16,442 bases of DNA, from the NCBI GenBank assembly GCA_023254755.1, contig JALRKU010000316.1, positions 1 to 16,442 on the forward strand, in the 5' to 3' direction. This stretch comes from Aeromicrobium sp. Lineage in GTDB: Bacteria > Actinomycetota > Actinomycetes > Propionibacteriales > Nocardioidaceae. Positions 12,774 through 16,442 of this stretch are shown here, piece after piece (position 1 is the first letter of the stretch; every line of letters begins with the position of its first letter). A program made the position numbers and the translations under genes. The notes under the pieces are model-generated. The model saw only the letters and a list, made by a program, of their open reading frames with translations. It did no database searches and was not told the origin of the DNA.

Positions 12774-13742
12774 ATGCGACTCCTGGTCCTCGGCGGCACC
12801 GTCTTCCTCTCGCGCGCGGTGGCGGCCGAGGCCGTCGCGCGCGGGCACGAGGTGGTGTGCGCGTGCCGCGGGGAGTCGGGCGAGGTGCCGGACGGGGCGA
12901 CGCTGCTGCGCTGGGACCGTGACCTCCCCGCTCCCGCCGAGCTGGCCGACACCTTCGACGCGGTCGTCGACGTCGCGCGGCTGCCGTCGCACGTGCGGGC
13001 GGCCGTCGCGGCGACGCCGAGCGCGCACTGGGTGTTCGTCTCGACCGTCAACGTCTACGCCGACGACGCGACCCCGGGCGGCGGACCTGCCGTGACACCC
13101 CTGCGCGAGCCGCTCGAGCAGGACGCCGACTGGCGCTCCGACCCCGACGCGTACGGACGCATGAAGGTCGCGTGCGAGCAGATCGTTCGCGACGGTGCGG
13201 CGTCGTCCACCGTGGTCCGTCCCGGCCTGATCGCCGGCCCCGGCGACCCGTCGGGGCGCTTCTCGTACTGGGCGCGGCGGCTGCCGGCGTCCGACGAGGT
13301 GCTGGCGCCGGGCGACCCGGCCGACGTGGTCCAGGTCGTCGACGTGCGGGACCTGGCGGGGTGGATCGTGACGCTCGCCGAGCAGCGCACCGCGGGCACG
13401 TTCGACGCCGTCGGCGAGCCGATGCCGATCGAGGCCATGCTGCTCGCCGGCGATCCCGGGGCCGACCTCACCTGGGTCGCCCAGTCCTTCCTCGCCGAGC
13501 AGGGCGTCGAGCCGTGGGCCGGTCCCGACGCGATCCCGGTGTGGCTTCCTCGGCCGGAGCACGACGGGATGCTGGCCCACGACCCCGAGCCCGCGCTCGA
13601 GGCAGGCCTGCTGCTGCGCCCGCTGGCCGACACGTTCGCCGACACGCGCGCCTGGCTCGCCGCCACCGACGGCGCGCCGGTCACCGGCATCGACGCGGAG
13701 CGGGAGGCCGAGCTGCTGGCCGCGTGGCGGCAACGGGCCTGA
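12774..13742 (+). CDS. NAD-dependent epimerase/dehydratase family protein (extended SDR)
   Basis: This 322-residue protein has an extended-SDR Rossmann fold. The cofactor loop is GGTVFLS (7-13), a variant of GxxGxxG seen in the mRNA-binding/atypical SDR branch; VSTVNVY (89-95) carries the serine, and Y127-GRM-K131 is the YxxxK catalytic pair. RPGLIAGPGDPSGRFSYWARR follows as the usual substrate-side loop, and the C-terminal third (VQVVDVRDLAGWIV, then TFDAVGEPMPI) is typical of NAD-dependent epimerases/reductases. The substrate is not identifiable; a sugar nucleotide or isoflavone-reductase-like role are both possible. The stop codon directly abuts that of the convergent cyclase gene. Confidence 0.9.
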   Translation: MRLLVLGGTVFLSRAVAAEAVARGHEVVCACRGESGEVPDGATLLRWDRDLPAPAELADTFDAVVDVARLPSHVRAAVAATPSAHWVFVSTVNVYADDATPGGGPAVTPLREPLEQDADWRSDPDAYGRMKVACEQIVRDGAASSTVVRPGLIAGPGDPSGRFSYWARRLPASDEVLAPGDPADVVQVVDVRDLAGWIVTLAEQRTAGTFDAVGEPMPIEAMLLAGDPGADLTWVAQSFLAEQGVEPWAGPDAIPVWLPRPEHDGMLAHDPEPALEAGLLLRPLADTFADTRAWLAATDGAPVTGIDAEREAELLAAWRQRA

Positions 13743-15341
13743 TCAGCAGACCGGGTCGCGCATGACCGACAGCTCGGTGGGCTCGCGGCGGCCGCGGAGC
13801 ACCTCGTTGCCGTGGTCCACCCACAGCTCCTGCTCGCCCGGGACCGCGGCCCCGACCGATCGCCGGGCCGCGAGCACGTGGCCCGGTGCGTCCTTGGCGA
13901 GCTCGGTCAGGCGGGCGGCGGCGTTCACGGCGTCGCCGATGACGGTGTACTCGAAGCGCGACTGCGCGCCGACGTTGCCGGCGACCACCTCGCCGGTCGA
14001 CACCCCGATGCCGGCACCGATCTCGGGCACCTCGTCGCCGAGCCGAGTCACGATCCCGCGCGCCGCCCCGAGCGCCGCGCTCGCGTGGTTGTCCAGGTGC
14101 ACCGGGGCGCCGAAGATCGCCAGCACGGCGTCGCCCATGAACTTGTTGACGAGCCCGTTGCGTCGCTCGACCTCCTCCACGACGACCGCGAAGAACCGGT
14201 TGAGCATCTCCACGACCTCGGTCGCCGGCCGGTCGGTCGCGTAGGTGGTCGATCCGATCAGGTCGATCATCAGCACCGAGACGTCGAGCGACTCGCCGCC
14301 GAGCTCGACGTCGGACCGCGTCGCGACGGCGGCGACGGACTCGCCGACGTGACGACCGAACAGGTCGCGGATGCGCTCGCGCTCGCGCAGCCCGTCGACC
14401 ATGTCGTTGAACCCCGCCTGCAGCAGGCCGAGCTCGGTGCTGTCGTCGACCGGCACGTGGACCTGCAGCTCGCCCGTGCGCACCAGCGCGAGGGCCTCGC
14501 GGACCGCCGCGATGGACGTGACGAACGACGACGCGGTGAGCAGCGTGACCATCAGGCCGAACAGCAAGATGACGATCGCCAGCGCGATGATCGCGTAGGC
14601 CAGGCGCGACAGCGTGACCTCGTCGGGCTGCGTGAGGGCGACGATGCCGGCGACGACGAGGCCGAGTGCCGGTGCGCCGGTGCCCGCCACCCAGAACAGC
14701 ACCATCTTGCGACGCACGCCGAAGGCGACGGCCGGCTCACCGCCCTGGTCCGTGAGCGCCTTGGCGGCGACGGGACGCAGCGTGAACTCGGTCAGCAGGT
14801 ACGCGACGGCGCCGGTCACGGCGCCGGCGATGAGCACGCCGGCAGCGGTCGGCAGCGCGGCGCTGGGCTGGATGACCAGCGCGAGGGTCGTGAAGATGAT
14901 CGCGGCGACAAACCACAGCGCGAACTGCACACGGGTGATGCGCCACGGCAGTCGCACCGCCGACCGTCGCTGACGGCTCGTCGGCGTCCGCCCGGACAGG
15001 GCCCAGCGCAGCTCGCGCACCGTCGCGACGGTGATGACGGTGGTGCCGATCGTGACCGCGACCGCCACGTACGACGGGATCGCGATGGCGAGAGCGATCC
15101 ACATCTGCTTGCTGGGGCCCCCGCCGGGGATGATGAGCAGGTTCAGCGCGGCGATGACGCCGGCGCCCACGACGTTCGTGACGACCAGGAACACCGTGAG
15201 CAGCACCTGGATGCGGATGCGCAGGTGGCGCAGGTCCTGGTCCACGGGGCCGAGCAGCCGCCGCTGGAGGCGTCGCGTCCGCTTCGCCACGTGCGCCTCC
15301 GGCTCGTCGTGACCCGCCGCACCGCGGATCGTTGGCGTCAT
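13743..15341 (-). CDS. membrane-bound class III adenylate/guanylate cyclase with HAMP domain
   Basis: This 532-residue protein makes cyclic nucleotide, most likely cAMP, at the membrane. Six hydrophobic helices span about residues 42-270, a HAMP linker with a cyclase-transducer element (ERIRDLFGRHVGESVAA) lies at about 271-340, and the catalytic domain runs from 352 to 530. Metal-binding aspartates are D360 (LMIDLIGST) and D404 (KFMGD), the base-contacting lysine is K400, and N473 and R477 (DAVNAAARL) complete the site. T466 replaces the usual substrate aspartate, as in class IIIb/c enzymes. The layout resembles the M. tuberculosis Rv1318c-Rv1320c cyclases. The ATG at 15341 has no clear Shine-Dalgarno. 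A cyclic-nucleotide-binding gene diverges from it 105 bases away, a likely partner. Confidence 0.93.
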   Translation of the reverse strand: MTPTIRGAAGHDEPEAHVAKRTRRLQRRLLGPVDQDLRHLRIRIQVLLTVFLVVTNVVGAGVIAALNLLIIPGGGPSKQMWIALAIAIPSYVAVAVTIGTTVITVATVRELRWALSGRTPTSRQRRSAVRLPWRITRVQFALWFVAAIIFTTLALVIQPSAALPTAAGVLIAGAVTGAVAYLLTEFTLRPVAAKALTDQGGEPAVAFGVRRKMVLFWVAGTGAPALGLVVAGIVALTQPDEVTLSRLAYAIIALAIVILLFGLMVTLLTASSFVTSIAAVREALALVRTGELQVHVPVDDSTELGLLQAGFNDMVDGLRERERIRDLFGRHVGESVAAVATRSDVELGGESLDVSVLMIDLIGSTTYATDRPATEVVEMLNRFFAVVVEEVERRNGLVNKFMGDAVLAIFGAPVHLDNHASAALGAARGIVTRLGDEVPEIGAGIGVSTGEVVAGNVGAQSRFEYTVIGDAVNAAARLTELAKDAPGHVLAARRSVGAAVPGEQELWVDHGNEVLRGRREPTELSVMRDPVC

Positions 15342-15372
15342 GGTGGCACGTCGTCGCCGTTCGTGGCGATGA

Positions 15373-15401
15373 TTGACAGCCGCGCGCTGGCCCGTGACCC
15401 T
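15373..15401 (+). promoter_or_regulatory. promoter of the cyclic-nucleotide-binding protein gene
   Basis: TTGACA (15373-15378) is a perfect -35 and is followed after 17 bases by GACCCT (15396-15401), a -10 with the A and final T of TANNNT. It would give a leader of about 40 bases with a Shine-Dalgarno, unlike the leaderless genes nearby. Confidence 0.55.
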
Positions 15402-15446
15402 GTGAGGGCGGCCGGCGACTCCCACCGGCCCGACGAGAGGAACCCC

Positions 15447-15842
15447 ATGTCGCGCAAGCCCGATCCCGAGATCGTCGCCGCCCTCGAGCGGGTCACCGAC
15501 TACGACTCCGCCGTGATCAAGGACCTCGCCGCCGTCGGCAACCGCGTCAACATTCCCGACCGCTGGTCGGTCATCTTCGAGAAGACCTCGGCCGACATGG
15601 CCTACGTGCTGCTCGACGGCCAGGTCGACGTCCGCAAGGACGGCGCGACCATCGCGACGCTCGGCCCGGGAGCGATCTTCGGCGAGATGGCCCTGATCGA
15701 CCACACGCTGCGCAGCGCGTCGATCGTCGCGGTCACCCCGATCTCGGCCCTCCGTCTCGACCACGAGTCCCTCAAGCAGCTGTTCGAGGACCACCCGTCG
15801 TGGGCCGAGACCCTTCGCGCGCAGGCGGCGGAGTACCGCTGA
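15447..15842 (+). CDS. stand-alone cyclic nucleotide-binding domain protein
   Basis: This 131-residue protein is a single CNB (Crp-type sensor) domain. The phosphate-binding cassette is FGEMALIDHTLRSAS (78-92), in which E80 and R89 are the residues that bind the ribose and cyclic phosphate. The barrel before it includes MAYVLLDGQVDVRKDG and IATLGPGA. There is no helix-turn-helix, kinase, channel or other output domain, so it must act by binding a partner or by buffering the ligand. GAGAGGA lies about 6 bases before the ATG. It diverges from the cyclase gene, suggesting it reads the cAMP made by that enzyme. Ligand preference (cAMP or cGMP) is not shown directly. Nested inverted repeats follow the gene. 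Confidence 0.92.
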   Translation: MSRKPDPEIVAALERVTDYDSAVIKDLAAVGNRVNIPDRWSVIFEKTSADMAYVLLDGQVDVRKDGATIATLGPGAIFGEMALIDHTLRSASIVAVTPISALRLDHESLKQLFEDHPSWAETLRAQAAEYR

Positions 15843-15870
15843 CGGCGACCGGAGTTCCGCCCGGAAAAGA

Positions 15871-15888
15871 ACTAAGCGACCGCTTAGT
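15871..15888. promoter_or_regulatory. palindrome upstream of pntA, TetR-type candidate operator
   Basis: ACTAAGCG-AC-CGCTTAGT has perfect 8-base arms around a two-base centre. Operators of this shape and content (CTAAGCG/CGCTTAG) are typical of TetR family repressors. It lies 44 bases before the pntA -10 and may be part of a longer hairpin at 15874-15917. Confidence 0.55.
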
Positions 15889-15917
15889 GAGACGCTGGTC
15901 TCACGCAGTGGTCGCTT
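15874..15917. other. long imperfect hairpin between the CNB gene and pntA
   Basis: The left arm 15874-15884 pairs with 15907-15917 (11 pairs, one G-T), then after a 2x2 mismatch GTGAGAC (15887-15893) pairs with GTCTCAC (15898-15904) around GCTG. It could terminate the CNB transcript or regulate pntA. No T-run follows. Confidence 0.6.
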
Positions 15918-15931
15918 GTGTGACGAACGGA

Positions 15932-15937
15932 TAACGT
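15932..15937 (+). promoter_or_regulatory. -10 element, leaderless pntA transcript
   Basis: TAACGT fits TANNNT and ends 7 bases before the ATG at 15945. The -35 position overlaps the right arm of the hairpin at 15874-15917, so a protein bound there could block transcription. Confidence 0.55.
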
Positions 15938-15944
15938 CACCCGA

Positions 15945-16442
15945 ATGAAGCTCGGTGTCGTCAAGGAGTCCACGGCGGGCGAGACCCGCGTCGCGGGCAC
16001 ACCGACCACCGTGGCCCAGCTCGAGAAGCTGGGCTACGAGGTCGTCGTCGAGACGGGCGCGGGTGAGGCGTCGAGCTTCACCGACGCGGCGTACGTCGAG
16101 GCGGGAGCCACGACCGGGACGGCCGACGAGGCGTGGAGCGCCGACGTCGTCCTGAAGGTCAACGCCCCCACCTCCGAGGAGATCGGGAGGCTCGCGGACC
16201 ACGCGACGCTGATCTCCCTGATCAGCCCCCGCCTCAACGAGGCCCTGGTCGACGAGCTCACGCAGCGCAGCCTCACGGTGCTGGCCATGGACGCCGTGCC
16301 GCGCATCTCGCGGGCGCAGTCCATGGACGTGCTGTCGTCGATGGCCAACATCGCGGGCTACCGCGCCGTCGTCGAGGCGGCGCACGAGTTCGGCCGCTTC
16401 TTCACCGGGCAGGTCACGGCCGCCGGGAAGGTGCCGCCCGCC
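15945..16442 (+). CDS. pntA: NAD(P) transhydrogenase subunit alpha, 5' part
   Basis: The first 166 codons are present; the gene runs off the window end. PntA is the NAD(H)-binding domain I of the proton-translocating transhydrogenase, which makes NADPH from NADH. The start MKLGVVKESTAGETRVAGTP is typical, and the segment SMDVLSSMANIAGYRAVVEA followed by FGRFFTGQVTAAGKVPPA is the family's signature just before the nucleotide-binding domain, shared with alanine dehydrogenase. The RAQ-SMDVLSSMAN form points to transhydrogenase rather than alanine dehydrogenase. The ATG at 15945 has TAACGT 7 bases upstream and no Shine-Dalgarno. pntB and the rest would lie beyond 16442. The upstream palindromes suggest repression by a TetR-type factor. 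Confidence 0.93.
   Translation, partial: MKLGVVKESTAGETRVAGTPTTVAQLEKLGYEVVVETGAGEASSFTDAAYVEAGATTGTADEAWSADVVLKVNAPTSEEIGRLADHATLISLISPRLNEALVDELTQRSLTVLAMDAVPRISRAQSMDVLSSMANIAGYRAVVEAAHEFGRFFTGQVTAAGKVPPA

Noticed and set aside
13812..15842. 676-residue open frame covering the cyclase antisense and ending in the CNB protein
   Set aside because: Only the last 131 residues look like a real protein; they start at ATG 15447 with a Shine-Dalgarno. The upstream part is the cyclase shadow.
15342..16385. Extension of the cyclase frame upstream over the CNB and pntA genes
   Set aside because: The extra 348 residues are antisense to two well-supported genes and show no domain; the cyclase N-terminus at 15341 is sensible.

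Overview
The window is GC-rich with strong G/C bias at third codon positions, and nearly every gene has its best relatives in Actinobacteria. The mix of gene families (an actinobacterial MenB with the same length and active-site numbering as the mycobacterial enzyme, DUF2516, DUF3817, Pr6Pr, Ku/LigD repair and a HAMP-linked class III cyclase) suggests a chromosomal segment of a high-GC actinobacterium. Nocardioidaceae (Nocardioides/Aeromicrobium type) is my best guess, from overall impression only. I see no phage, insertion sequence, CRISPR array, rRNA or tRNA. No stretch longer than 300 bases lacks a gene.

Layout. From 19 to 6586 all genes are on the minus strand. Reading in the direction of transcription they are a hexapeptide acetyltransferase, a tiny acidic protein, Ku, LigD, a basic Ala/Lys/Pro-rich protein, a DUF2516 membrane protein and a BCCT osmolyte transporter. 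Ku and LigD, separated by one base, form a non-homologous end-joining pair; the basic protein after them has a tail like that of Ku. From 6675 to 8367 lie a Pr6Pr membrane protein, a DUF3817 membrane protein that overlaps it tail to tail, and an ACT-domain protein. From 8402 to 11033 lie an SDR oxidoreductase, menB (menaquinone synthesis) divergent from it across a palindromic promoter, and a TetR regulator whose frame has no stop codon before it runs antisense into menB. From 11057 to 13742 lie an ANTAR protein and a SelW-type redox protein with overlapping start and stop, then a divergent methyltransferase and an extended SDR. From 13743 to the end lie a membrane class III nucleotide cyclase, a divergent stand-alone cyclic-nucleotide-binding protein (probably a local cAMP signalling pair), and the first 166 codons of pntA (transhydrogenase), cut by the window end.

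A recurring theme is leaderless expression. Most genes lack a Shine-Dalgarno sequence and instead have a hexamer resembling the -10 consensus TANNNT ending 6 or 7 bases before the start codon. Clear Shine-Dalgarno sequences are seen mainly before the BCCT, ANTAR and cyclic-nucleotide-binding genes. Several divergent gaps also hold perfect palindromes or tandem repeats that look like operators. The most unusual are the nested inverted repeats before pntA, the palindrome inside the SDR promoter next to menB, and an 18-base tandem repeat with a 21-base period before the ACT gene. I do not see a clearly new multi-gene system. The best candidates for new biology are these regulatory elements, the cyclase/cyclic-nucleotide-binding pair and the basic protein next to the end-joining genes.
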